Source of the DNA: Betaproteobacteria bacterium Ga0077532
GTDB lineage: Bacteria; Pseudomonadota; Gammaproteobacteria; Burkholderiales; Ga0077523
DNA length: 64,000 nt
Direction of reading: 5' to 3'
Assembly: GCA_001464895.1 (NCBI GenBank)
Contig: LNEE01000012.1
Location: 52,032-116,031 of the forward strand
The translations under genes were made by a program, and so were the position numbers. This document shows, piece after piece, positions 41,811 to 49,887 of the stretch. Positions within the stretch are counted from its first letter, which is position 1. The number at the start of each line of letters is the position of its first letter. Under the pieces are notes generated by a model. It was not told the DNA's origin. It worked only from the letters and a program-made list of their open reading frames with translations, and did no database searches.

Positions 41811-41838
41811 AAGCCACGCGCGAGCGTGGCTTTTTTTT
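41811..41838 (+). terminator. Rho-independent terminator of the S6 operon
   Basis: A perfect stem AAGCCACG/CGTGGCTT with a CGCGAG loop is followed by a run of eight T. It starts about 35 bp after the rplI stop and separates this operon from dnaB. Confidence 0.93.
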
Positions 41839-41962
41839 CGCCTCCAACCGTGTCGCTGTCGCGCGATGCGAACGCGTCGAATCGTGCCCCCGCGCGCCTC
41901 GGCCGCGCCGTAGAATCGATCTCCAGACGCGCGCAGCGTCGTCCCCCCAGAGACCACACGCC

Positions 41963-43351
41963 ATGGCGCAAGCCGTCAGTCAACTGCATTCCGACCCTGC
42001 CATCGACAGCATCCGCGTCCCTCCGAATTCCGTGGAGGCGGAGCAGTCGGTGCTCGGCGGTCTGCTGCTGGACAACGGCGCCTGGGACCGCATCGGCGAC
42101 TTTCTGGGCGAGTCCGATTTCTATCGCGCAGACCATCGGCTGATCTGGCACCACATCTCGAAGATGATCGAGCTGTCGCGTCCGGCCGATGCGCTCACCG
42201 TCGCCGAGAGCCTCGAACGCAGCAACGAGCTCGAAGAGGTCGGCGGCCTCGCGTACATCGCGGCCCTCGCGCAGAACACGCCGTCCGCAGCCAACATCCG
42301 GCGGTATGCCGAGATCGTGCGAGAGCGCGCCGTGATGCGCCAGTTGGCAGCGGTGGGGACGGCCATCGCCGACTCCGCGTACAACCCCGGCGGTCGTGAA
42401 CCGGGGCAGTTGCTCGACGAGGCAGAGTCGCGCGTCTTCGAGATCGCCGAGGCAGGGTCGCGCGGCAAGCAGGGTTTCCTGGCGATGCCGCAGCTCCTCA
42501 CGCAGGTGGTGGAGCGCATCGACATGCTCTACAACCGCGACAACACGAGTGACGTCACCGGCGTGCCGACCGGCTACACCGATCTCGACGAGATGACCTC
42601 CGGCCTGCAGCCCGGCGACCTCGTGATCGTCGCGGGCCGCCCGTCGATGGGCAAGACGGCACTCTCGCTCAACATCGCCGAGAACGTCGCGCTCGAGGCG
42701 GGTCTGCCGGTTGCCGTGTTCAGTATGGAAATGGCGGCGACGCAGCTGGTGATGCGTCTCATCGGCTCCATCGGCCGGCTCGATCAGCACCGCCTGCGCA
42801 CCGGCCGCCTGCAGGACGACGACTGGCAGCGCCTCACGCAGGCGGTCGGCCGTTTGAACGATTGCCCCATGCACATCGACGAGACCCCCGCGCTGAACGC
42901 CCTGGAGGTCCGGGCCCGTGCCCGTCGCCTGCACCGGCAGTACGGCAAGCTCGGTCTTATCGTGCTCGACTACCTGCAGCTGATGTCCTCCAGTTCGCAG
43001 GGCGAGAACCGCGCGACCGAGATCTCCGAGATATCCCGCGGACTGAAGGCGCTTGCGAAGGAACTCAACGTTCCAGTCGTGGCGCTCTCGCAATTGAACC
43101 GTAGCCTGGAACAGCGCCCGAACAAGCGACCGGTGATGTCGGACCTTCGCGAGTCCGGTGCCATCGAGCAGGATGCCGATGTGATCCTCTTCATCTACCG
43201 CGACGAGGTCTACAACCCCGACAGCCCGGACAAGGGGGTCGCGGAGATCATCATCGGCAAGCAGCGGAATGGTCCCATCGGGACGGTGCGGCTCACGTTC
43301 CGCGGCGAGAACACACGCTTCGAGAACTACGCGAACCCGAACAAGTATTGA
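41963..43351 (+). CDS. dnaB: Replicative DNA helicase DnaB
   Basis: The hexameric 5'-3' helicase of the replisome. It has 462 residues. The N-terminal domain begins RVPPNSVEAEQSVLGGLLLD. The RecA-like C-terminal domain has Walker A (GRPSMGKTALSLNIAENVAL), the Walker B region LIVLDYLQLM, and the motif SQLNRSLEQRPNKRPVMSDLRESGAIEQDAD. No intein is present. The usual neighbour alr-radA is not seen downstream; an NnrU-like gene follows instead. The 186-bp gap upstream holds the rplI terminator. Confidence 0.97.
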   Translation: MAQAVSQLHSDPAIDSIRVPPNSVEAEQSVLGGLLLDNGAWDRIGDFLGESDFYRADHRLIWHHISKMIELSRPADALTVAESLERSNELEEVGGLAYIAALAQNTPSAANIRRYAEIVRERAVMRQLAAVGTAIADSAYNPGGREPGQLLDEAESRVFEIAEAGSRGKQGFLAMPQLLTQVVERIDMLYNRDNTSDVTGVPTGYTDLDEMTSGLQPGDLVIVAGRPSMGKTALSLNIAENVALEAGLPVAVFSMEMAATQLVMRLIGSIGRLDQHRLRTGRLQDDDWQRLTQAVGRLNDCPMHIDETPALNALEVRARARRLHRQYGKLGLIVLDYLQLMSSSSQGENRATEISEISRGLKALAKELNVPVVALSQLNRSLEQRPNKRPVMSDLRESGAIEQDADVILFIYRDEVYNPDSPDKGVAEIIIGKQRNGPIGTVRLTFRGENTRFENYANPNKY

Positions 43352-43438
43352 GCGGTCGGTGCAGCGTCGGGCGCCTCGCTTCCCGCCGCGTGCCGATCCT
43401 GGCTTTCCTCCACGAACCTCATTGCGGATGCGCCAATC

Positions 43439-44017
43439 ATGATCTTCCTCGTCCTCGGACTTGTCCTCTTCCTGGGTGTCCACTCGACCCGGATCTTCGC
43501 GGAGAACTGGCGCAACCGACAGATCGCGCGGATCGGGGAGGGCGCCTGGAAGGGGTTGTACTCGGTGGCTTCGGTCGCCGGATTCGTCCTCCTCGTGTGG
43601 GGCTACGGGCAGACGCGCATCGATCCCGTCTTTGTCTGGAATCCGCCCATCTGGACGCGGCATCTGGCAGCGCTCCTCATGATCCCGTCGTTCGTCTTCC
43701 TGGTGGCGGCCTATGTGCCGGGGAACCGCATCAAGGCGGCGGTCGGGCACCCCATGGTGCTCGGCGCCAAGGTCTGGGCCATCGCGCACCTGCTCTCCAA
43801 TGGTCGCCTGGGTGACATCGTTCTCTTCGGCGCCTTCCTCGTCTGGGCGGTGCTGGACTTCAGTGCGTCGCGTCGTCGCGATCGCGCCGACGGCCGTCGC
43901 TACGCGGTGGCGGGTGCGAGTCGCAGCATCATCACCATTGCGGTGGGGCTCGTCGCGTACGGTGTCTTTGCGGCCGTGCTGCACCTGCGCCTCATCGGCG
44001 TGAGCCCGTTCGGCTGA
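43439..44017 (+). CDS. NnrU-family membrane protein
   Basis: A 192-residue protein with about five membrane helices. Its N-terminus MIFLVLGLVLFLGVHSTRIFA and the segment RHLAALLMIPSFVFLVAAY, then GHPMVLGAKVWAIAHLLSNG, match the NnrU family. Members are linked to nitric oxide reduction gene clusters in some bacteria and resemble part of the 15-cis-zeta-carotene isomerase family, but the biochemical role is unclear. No nitric oxide reductase gene lies nearby, so the link to denitrification cannot be supported here. Confidence 0.88.
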   Translation: MIFLVLGLVLFLGVHSTRIFAENWRNRQIARIGEGAWKGLYSVASVAGFVLLVWGYGQTRIDPVFVWNPPIWTRHLAALLMIPSFVFLVAAYVPGNRIKAAVGHPMVLGAKVWAIAHLLSNGRLGDIVLFGAFLVWAVLDFSASRRRDRADGRRYAVAGASRSIITIAVGLVAYGVFAAVLHLRLIGVSPFG

Positions 44018-44090
44018 TCGCGTTGACGCTTCGGCGGGCCGTCCGGCATATTCGGAAGGGCACGATGCCGCGGCGAACGGGGAGACGAGA

Positions 44091-44558
44091 ATGATGTGGA
44101 CGCGCCTCATGCAGTCAGTGTGGTCGATGCTCCGCCTGCACGTGCTGCAGCAGGGTAGCGGACCGATGCCTTGCGATGCCGAGGTCACCGTCGAAGAGGC
44201 GCTGGCTGCCGAAGCCGCCCGGTACGCGGCGCAGACGGCCAACGACTTCGCCGCGATGGAGCAGCTCTTTGCCGACGACCTCGTGTACATCCACTCGAGC
44301 ACGGCGGTCGACACCAAGGCGAGCTTCATCGAGTCGATGCGCTCCTGCGCCGTCCGCTATCACCGCATGACGCTGGGCGACGTGACCGTGCGCTGCTACG
44401 GCGGGCTTGCAGTCATCAGCGGCCGCACTGCGTTCGAGGTGACGGCACGCGGACAGGCCATGTCGATGGACCTCCTGTTCCACGCCCTCTGGGTGAAACG
44501 GGCATCCGGTCTCCAGTTCGTCTCGTGGCAGGCGACGCGCCTTCCCGCGCAGAGCTGA
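44091..44558 (+). CDS. SnoaL-like / NTF2-fold protein of unknown function
   Basis: A 155-residue protein whose C-terminal 125 residues look like a DUF4440/SnoaL-type NTF2 fold (ARYAAQTANDFAAMEQLFADDLVYIHSST, then LLFHALWVKRASGLQFVSWQATR). Such proteins bind small ligands or act as isomerases or stress proteins. The first 25 residues are not conserved-looking, so an ATG at 44166 (MPCDAEV) is a possible true start. The ATG at 44091 has a GGGAGA-like site. It stands between the NnrU gene and the chromate transporter pair, without clear functional links. Confidence 0.75.
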   Translation: MMWTRLMQSVWSMLRLHVLQQGSGPMPCDAEVTVEEALAAEAARYAAQTANDFAAMEQLFADDLVYIHSSTAVDTKASFIESMRSCAVRYHRMTLGDVTVRCYGGLAVISGRTAFEVTARGQAMSMDLLFHALWVKRASGLQFVSWQATRLPAQS

Positions 44559-44624
44559 ACGCGCAGTCCGTGTCACCCCTGCGGCCGGGAGTCTCGATCT
44601 TCGCGCGCGAGCGTCGGGGCATCC

Positions 44625-45206
44625 ATGGCTGAGGTCGACGAACTCGCGCGCCCCGCGTCGCCGCGCGATCTCTTCCTCACCTTCAACTGGCTCGCGCTCC
44701 AGGGTTTCGGCGGCGTGCTCGCCATCACGCAGCGCGTCCTGTGCGACGAGAAGCGCTGGCTCACGGTCGATCAGTTCGTGGAATCGCTGGCCGTTGCCCA
44801 GGTGCTGCCCGGCCCCAATGTCGTCAACGTCGCGCTGATGGTGGGTGACCGGTTCTTCGGATGGCGCGGTGCGTTCGCCGCCATGGCCGGGATGCTCGTC
44901 GTGCCGCTCGTGCTCGTCCTCGCGCTCACCGCGCTCTATGCGCAGTTCTCCGTGCACCCGGCCGTGGCGGGCGCGCTGCGCGGCATGGGGGCGGTCTCGG
45001 CGGGGCTGATCGTCGGCACGGGGCTCAAGCTCGCCGACGCGCTGCGGCGCAATCCGATGGGCGTGCCGGTGTCGCTCGGGCTCCTGGCCGCGACGTTCGC
45101 TGCGGTGGCGATCATGCGATGGCCTCTGCTCGTCGTGCTCCCGGGCTTCGGCGTGCTTGCGTGCGGATTCGCCTGGCGGCGTCTCGGTGACGAGGCGCGT
45201 GCATGA
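44625..45206 (+). CDS. chrA: Chromate transporter, first half-size subunit (CHR family)
   Basis: A short-chain CHR protein of 193 residues with about six membrane segments. The CHR motif is near the N-terminus (FLTFNWLALQGFGGVLAITQR), followed by AVAQVLPGPNVVNVALMVGDRFFGWRGAFAA. Full-length ChrA is a fused double of two such domains. Here the second half is the next gene, overlapping by ATGA. Pairs of half-size CHR proteins are thought to insert with opposite topology and export chromate. Other anions are possible. Confidence 0.88.
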   Translation: MAEVDELARPASPRDLFLTFNWLALQGFGGVLAITQRVLCDEKRWLTVDQFVESLAVAQVLPGPNVVNVALMVGDRFFGWRGAFAAMAGMLVVPLVLVLALTALYAQFSVHPAVAGALRGMGAVSAGLIVGTGLKLADALRRNPMGVPVSLGLLAATFAAVAIMRWPLLVVLPGFGVLACGFAWRRLGDEARA

Positions 45207-45730
45207 ACGCCGGTCCGGATCTTCTCTCGCTGTTCGGCCACTTCCTCGTGTTCTCGCTGCTCTCGATCGGCGGGGCCATCACCGTCGCGCCGGAGATGCA
45301 CCGCGTGCTCGTGTCCGAGATGGGCGCGCTCACCGATGCGCAGTTCACGGCATCGATCGCGATCGCGCAGGCCGCGCCCGGACCCAACATCCTGTTCGTC
45401 GCGGTCATGGGGTACCAGGCGGCGGGCCTCGCCGGCGTCGCGGCAACGCTGTGCGGGATCATGCTGCCTGCGACAACACTCGCGCTCGTCGTCTCCCGCT
45501 GGGGCCACGCGCGGCAGGACTGGCGCGCCGTCAGGGCGTTCAAGTCGGGGATGGCGCCCATCGTGATCGGCCTGCTGGTGGCCACGGGATGGATCCTCAC
45601 GGTGCAGGCGCCCGGCTGGCCCCACGTCGCGTTGACGCTCGTCGCCGCGCTGCTCGCGTGGCGCACGCGCGTCCACCTGCTCGCGATGATCGCCGTGGGT
45701 GCCGCGATGGGCGCGCTGGGCTGGGTGTGA
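45203..45730 (+). CDS. Chromate transporter, second half-size subunit (CHR family)
   Basis: A 175-residue CHR-domain protein with about five or six membrane segments. Motifs are FGHFLVFSLLSIGGAITVAPEM and SIAIAQAAPGPNILFVAVMGYQAAG. It is paired with, and overlaps by 4 bp, the preceding half-size CHR gene. It diverged clearly from its partner, as expected of an obligate heterodimer. No chrB regulator is seen nearby. Confidence 0.88.
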   Translation: MNAGPDLLSLFGHFLVFSLLSIGGAITVAPEMHRVLVSEMGALTDAQFTASIAIAQAAPGPNILFVAVMGYQAAGLAGVAATLCGIMLPATTLALVVSRWGHARQDWRAVRAFKSGMAPIVIGLLVATGWILTVQAPGWPHVALTLVAALLAWRTRVHLLAMIAVGAAMGALGWV

Positions 45731-45804
45731 GCGCAGAGGGTGTCGACGTCGCGCGGGCTGCCGTACCATCGGGCTTCTGAACGGCATCGACCGCGGAGGG
45801 GAGC

Positions 45805-46653
45805 ATGACGACCGGGCTGGACACCCACGAGCTTGCGCGCTATCGCGATCGCGGCTACGTGATCCCTTCGTTCCGATTGCCGGACGATCTCCTCGCGCGC
45901 CTTCGGCAGGGCGTGGACGGCCTGTTGGCCGGCTACACCGACGTCCCGCAGGAGGACCTCGCGAATCCGCACATGCTTCCGCCGTTTCCCGATGGTCGCC
46001 CGAACCCGTTCCTCGAGGCCGCCACCCATCCGGGCGTGCTCGATTGCGTGGAAAGCGTTCTCGGTCCGGATCTCGTGCTCTGGATCACGCGCGTGCTCTG
46101 CAAGCCGGCCGCCACCGGCCGTGAGGTACCGTGGCACCAGGACGGCGAGTACTGGCCCATGCGTCCGCTCTCGACGTGCTCGGTCTGGATCGCCATCGAC
46201 CCGGTCTCCACCAGCAACGGATGCATGCGATTCATCCCCGGCTCGCACCGCCGTGACACGCTGTACCGGCACCACGTGACCGACCGCGACGACGTCGTGC
46301 TGAACCTGGAACTCGATCGCGACCAGTTCGACGAGGCCGACGCAGTGAACGTCGAACTCGATCCCGGACAGGTGTCGCTGCACGATGTGCGCCTCATCCA
46401 CGGGTCGCTCGCGAACCGCTCGGGCCAGCGGCGTGCGGCGCTCATCCTGCGGTACATGCCGTCCTCCGCCCACTACGATCGATCGCTCGTGAAGCGAAAG
46501 AGCGGCAGTGCGTTCGACATCGCCGACCAGCCGCTGCTGCTGGTGCGCGGCGTCGATCGCACGGAAGGTCGCAACGATTTCGTCCACGGCCACCAGCTCT
46601 GGTGGCAACGCTATTCGCGCGGCCTCGCGGTCGCGTCCGGCAGCGTCGGTTGA
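45805..46653 (+). CDS. Phytanoyl-CoA dioxygenase (PhyH) family Fe(II)/2-oxoglutarate oxygenase
   Basis: A 282-residue protein with the PhyH fold. The HxD iron motif is in VPWHQDGEYWPM. The distal histidine and the 2-oxoglutarate-binding arginine are in DVRLIHGSLANRSGQRRAALILRYMP. The sequence RFIPGSHRRDTLYRHHV is typical of the family, which also includes ectoine hydroxylase and many uncharacterised hydroxylases. The substrate is unknown. It is followed 32 bp later by a class II aldolase gene, so the two may act on related metabolites. Confidence 0.88.
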   Translation: MTTGLDTHELARYRDRGYVIPSFRLPDDLLARLRQGVDGLLAGYTDVPQEDLANPHMLPPFPDGRPNPFLEAATHPGVLDCVESVLGPDLVLWITRVLCKPAATGREVPWHQDGEYWPMRPLSTCSVWIAIDPVSTSNGCMRFIPGSHRRDTLYRHHVTDRDDVVLNLELDRDQFDEADAVNVELDPGQVSLHDVRLIHGSLANRSGQRRAALILRYMPSSAHYDRSLVKRKSGSAFDIADQPLLLVRGVDRTEGRNDFVHGHQLWWQRYSRGLAVASGSVG

Positions 46654-46685
46654 ATCCCGGAACACGCCCCACAGGAGGCAGGACC

Positions 46686-47477
46686 ATGGCAGACCAGACA
46701 ACACGACTTCGCGCAGTGGCGCAAGGCAGCCTGCGTGAGCGCGTGAGCGAGGAGGAATGGCAGGTGCGCTGCGACCTCGCGGCGGCCTATCAGCTCGCGG
46801 CGCACTTCCGGTGGACCGATCTCATCTACACGCACTTCACCGCGCGCGTGCCCGGCAGCGAGTACATGCTGATCAACCCGTACGGGCTCATGTTCGACGA
46901 GATCACGGCATCCTCGCTCGTGAAGATCGACCACGCAGGCAACGTCATCGAGGACGAGACCGGGCTAGGCATCAATTACGCCGGATTCGTCATCCACGGC
47001 TGCGTCCACCAGGCGCGCCCCGAGGTGAACTGCGTGATCCACACGCATACGCGTGCGGGCGTGGCGGTGTCGGCGCAGGCCTGTGGTCTGCTGCCGATCA
47101 GCCAGCATTCGCTCCGCCACTACGGAATTCTCACGTACCACGACTACGAAGGCATCGCCCTCGAACTCGACGAACGCGAGCGCCTCGCGCGCGATCTCGG
47201 CCCCACGTCGAACGCGATGATCCTCCGCAACCACGGCCTGCTGGCCCTGGGAAGCTCCGTGGGCGACGCCTTCGAGACGATGTACTACCTCGACACCTCC
47301 TGCCAGATCCAGATCGATGCCATGGCGACCGGGCGGGTCGATCTGACGTTGATTCCCGAGGACGTCGCGCGGAAAGGTTACGAGCAGTTCCTGGGCGACG
47401 GCGGTGCCGAGAACATCAAGGCGTGGGCAGCCCTCACCCGGATGCTCGACCGCAAGGGCATCGACTACCGACGATGA
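46686..47477 (+). CDS. Class II aldolase/adducin family protein
   Basis: A 263-residue protein of the fuculose-1-phosphate aldolase / adducin head family. Zinc-ligand histidines are in CVIHTHTRAGVAVS and further on in LRNHGLLALGSSVGDAFE. The motif FTARVPGSEYMLINPYGLMFDEI is typical of the adducin-like branch, often annotated as class II aldolase of unknown substrate. The start at 46686 has AGGAGG upstream. The stop overlaps the start of the K+ channel gene (ATGA). Confidence 0.88.
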   Translation: MADQTTRLRAVAQGSLRERVSEEEWQVRCDLAAAYQLAAHFRWTDLIYTHFTARVPGSEYMLINPYGLMFDEITASSLVKIDHAGNVIEDETGLGINYAGFVIHGCVHQARPEVNCVIHTHTRAGVAVSAQACGLLPISQHSLRHYGILTYHDYEGIALELDERERLARDLGPTSNAMILRNHGLLALGSSVGDAFETMYYLDTSCQIQIDAMATGRVDLTLIPEDVARKGYEQFLGDGGAENIKAWAALTRMLDRKGIDYRR

Positions 47478-48427
47478 CGAAACGACGCCACCAGGGGCAG
47501 GACGCAGCGCCACCGCCCCGGTCCGGCCATCGAACGGCCACCGCGCTCCACCCGGCCATGCACCGCGCCACCGAGCGCGATGCCGAGATGTTCGGTCGTC
47601 CGGCCGGTGGCTGGCGGCGGCGATGGTACGAAGTGATCTTCGAGGCGGACACGCCGTCCGGCCGCGCCTTCGATCTCGCGCTGCTCGCCGTCATCGCGGG
47701 GAGCGTGGCGATCGTGATGCTCGACAGCGTCCGCGAGATCGGCGGCAAGCACCGAGACCTGTTCGACATGATGGAATGGGCGATCACCCTGTTCTTCACG
47801 CTCGAGTACGTGGCCCGGCTTGCCTGCGTCGATCGACCGCTTCGCTACGCCCGCAGTTTCTACGGCGTGGTCGATCTGTTGTCGGTGCTGCCCACGTATC
47901 TCGCGATCTTCGTTCCGGAACTCCATGCGCTCATCGACGTGCGTGTACTGCGCCTCCTGCGCGTGTTCCGAATCCTCAAGCTCGCGGCGTACCTCGCGGA
48001 GTTCCGCTTTCTCGGCAGCGCGCTCCGGGCGAGTCGCCGCAAGATCCTCGTGTTCCTCTCGGCCGTCGGCATGATCGTTGTGATCATGGGCACCGTGATG
48101 TACGTGGTGGAAGGCGAGACGAACGGCTTCTCGAGCATCCCCATCTCCGTCTACTGGGCCGTGACGACGATGACCACCGTCGGATTCGGCGACATCACGC
48201 CCCACACCGATCTCGGACGCCTCATCGCCTCCGCCATGATGCTCATGGGCTGGGGCGTGCTCGCCGTGCCGACCGGCATCGTGACCGCCGAGATGACCAG
48301 CATGCGATTCGCCTCGGACGAGGCGGCGCGCTGCGTCGCCTGCGGACATCCCGAGCATCCCGTGGGCGCGCGGTTCTGCCATCAGTGCGGGGAAGCGATC
48401 GGTGCCGACACCACGATCGACGGTTGA
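47474..48427 (+). CDS. Voltage-gated-type K+ channel with a C-terminal zinc ribbon
   Basis: A 317-residue six-helix ion channel. S1 starts near residue 66. S4 is near residues 155-170 with regularly spaced Arg157, Arg160, Arg163, Arg166 and Lys169. The pore helix and filter are TTMTTVGFGDITP, with filter residues TVGFGD at 235-240. After S6 a short zinc-ribbon-like tail carries Cys287, Cys290, Cys302 and Cys305 (CVACG and CHQCG). The N-terminal 50 residues are basic and disordered. It overlaps the aldolase gene by 4 bp. The ion is probably K+. The zinc ribbon may sense metal or redox, which is inference. Confidence 0.88.
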   Translation: MTKRRHQGQDAAPPPRSGHRTATALHPAMHRATERDAEMFGRPAGGWRRRWYEVIFEADTPSGRAFDLALLAVIAGSVAIVMLDSVREIGGKHRDLFDMMEWAITLFFTLEYVARLACVDRPLRYARSFYGVVDLLSVLPTYLAIFVPELHALIDVRVLRLLRVFRILKLAAYLAEFRFLGSALRASRRKILVFLSAVGMIVVIMGTVMYVVEGETNGFSSIPISVYWAVTTMTTVGFGDITPHTDLGRLIASAMMLMGWGVLAVPTGIVTAEMTSMRFASDEAARCVACGHPEHPVGARFCHQCGEAIGADTTIDG

Positions 48428-48512
48428 GGTGAACATCGTTCAGGAACTTTGCTATCGTCATGGCGCGTCTCGCAGGCAGGAGCGCGTCCCGACTCGACCC
48501 AGGAGATACACC

Positions 48513-48992
48513 ATGAAGAACTTCATTCTCGCCGCGGCCACCACCGTTGCCCTCGCCATGGCCGCCCCGGCCTCCGCGCAGGACAAGAAGACCACGCTCA
48601 ACCTCGAGACCGCGAAGAAGATCGCCGCCGGCTGCGTCGCGAAGGCCAAGGCCGAGGGCTGGCGCATGAACATCGCCATCCTCGACGATGGCGGCAACCT
48701 GAAGTACTTCGAGCGCATGGACGGCTCCTTCCGCGGGAGCATCCAGATCGCCCAGTTGAAGGCCAACACCTCGACCATGTTCCCGTTCCCGACGAAGGCG
48801 GTCGGCGAGATCGCGAAGAGCATTCCCGGCATCGCGCACGTGCCCGGTGTCGCCACGTTCGAAGGCGGCCTGCCGATCAAGACGGCTGGCGGCGAAGCGA
48901 TCGGTGCCATCGGCGTGAGCGGCGCGTCGGCTGAGCAGGACGGCATCTGCGCGCAGGCCGGACTCGACGCCGCTGCGGCTGAACTCAAGTAA
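48513..48992 (+). CDS. Secreted GlcG/HbpS-like protein
   Basis: A 159-residue protein with a clear Sec signal peptide (KNFILAAATTVALAMAAPASAQ). The mature part is a GlcG/HbpS-type domain (AKKIAAGCVAKAKAEGWRMNIAILDDGGNL, GGLPIKTAGGEAIGAIGVSGA). HbpS from Streptomyces binds haem, but the wider family has no single function. The start at 48513 has AGGAGA upstream. The frame is open further upstream to 48402, which would remove the signal peptide from the N-terminus, so it is rejected. Confidence 0.88.
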   Translation: MKNFILAAATTVALAMAAPASAQDKKTTLNLETAKKIAAGCVAKAKAEGWRMNIAILDDGGNLKYFERMDGSFRGSIQIAQLKANTSTMFPFPTKAVGEIAKSIPGIAHVPGVATFEGGLPIKTAGGEAIGAIGVSGASAEQDGICAQAGLDAAAAELK

Positions 48993-49001
48993 GCAGTCAT
49001 T

Positions 49002-49035
49002 GCGCGGGGCTGGCTGGCCAGGTCCCGCGCCCCTT
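49002..49035 (+). terminator. Possible terminator after the GlcG/HbpS-like gene
   Basis: GCGCGGG (49002-49008) can pair with CCCGCGC (49024-49030), with a loop that itself holds TGGCCA. It is followed by a short T-stretch (CCCTTTG). The T-run is weak, so efficiency is uncertain. Confidence 0.45.
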
Positions 49036-49051
49036 TGTGTCGGAGTCCTCC

Positions 49052-49819
49052 ATGACTGTCCCCGTCGTCGTCGAAACGCGAGATCGCGTCACCCGGATCC
49101 GCCTCGACCGACCAGAAAAGAAGAACGCGCTCACGGTCGCCATGTACCAGGCGCTAGCCGACGCACTCCGCGGTGCCGATGCCGATCCTGCAGTCCGCGC
49201 GGTGCTCATCCACGGTGAGTCCGACTGCTTCAGTGCCGGCAACGATCTCGCCGACTTCGCGGCACGGCCCGACCAGGGGGACGATGCGCCTGTCGCACAG
49301 TTTCTGCGCGCGGTCTCGACAGCAGCCAAGCCACTCGTCGCTGCCGTCGGGGGGCCGGCCGTGGGAATCGGCACAACGATGCTGCTCCATTGCGACTTCG
49401 TCTACGCAGCGCCCGGGACGCGCTTCCAGCTGCCGTTCGTGCGTCTGGGGCTCGTCCCCGAGGCTGCCTCCGGTCTGCTGCTGCCGATGATCGCGGGTTA
49501 TCAGCGCGCGGCCGAGTTGCTGCTCCTCGGGCGTCCGTTCTCCGCGGAGCAGGCCCTGGCCGCCGGCATCGTGACGGCGATCGTCCCCGCCGACCAACTC
49601 CTCGCGCATGCCAACGATGTCGCGTTGGCCATCGCCGCCCTCCCGCCGAAGTCGGTGCAACTCTCGAAGGCGCTCATGAAACGCGCGATGGCGGCGCCCG
49701 TGGCCGAACAGATGGCCGAGGAGAGCCGCCAGTTCCGCGCACAACTTGCCTCCGGTGAAGTGAAGGAGGCCATCGCCGCCTTCTTCGAGAAGCGACCGGC
49801 TGACTTCTCGAAGTTCTGA
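49052..49819 (+). CDS. Enoyl-CoA hydratase/isomerase family protein
   Basis: A crotonase of 255 residues. The oxyanion-hole segments are GESDCFSAGNDLADFA and GGPAVGIGTTMLLHCDFVYA. The catalytic region is PFVRLGLVPEAASGLLLP, with a Glu in the position seen in isomerase-like (PaaG/ECI) members, so an isomerase is as likely as a hydratase. The start is placed at ATG 49052 (GGAG upstream); a GTG at 49037 is in frame. It precedes a CoA-transferase, which suggests acyl-CoA catabolism. Confidence 0.88.
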   Translation: MTVPVVVETRDRVTRIRLDRPEKKNALTVAMYQALADALRGADADPAVRAVLIHGESDCFSAGNDLADFAARPDQGDDAPVAQFLRAVSTAAKPLVAAVGGPAVGIGTTMLLHCDFVYAAPGTRFQLPFVRLGLVPEAASGLLLPMIAGYQRAAELLLLGRPFSAEQALAAGIVTAIVPADQLLAHANDVALAIAALPPKSVQLSKALMKRAMAAPVAEQMAEESRQFRAQLASGEVKEAIAAFFEKRPADFSKF

Positions 49820-49887
49820 TCGGAAGGGTTGCCGCAGGCGCGCGTGCGTTACCCTCGGTTCATTCGTCCAACGCCCCGATCCGCGCC

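Noticed and set aside
40505..44329. A 1274-codon open frame on the minus strand
   Set aside because: It is antisense to rpsF, priB, rpsR, rplI, dnaB and the NnrU gene, all conserved. Long shadow frames are expected in GC-rich DNA, and its translation shows no domain.
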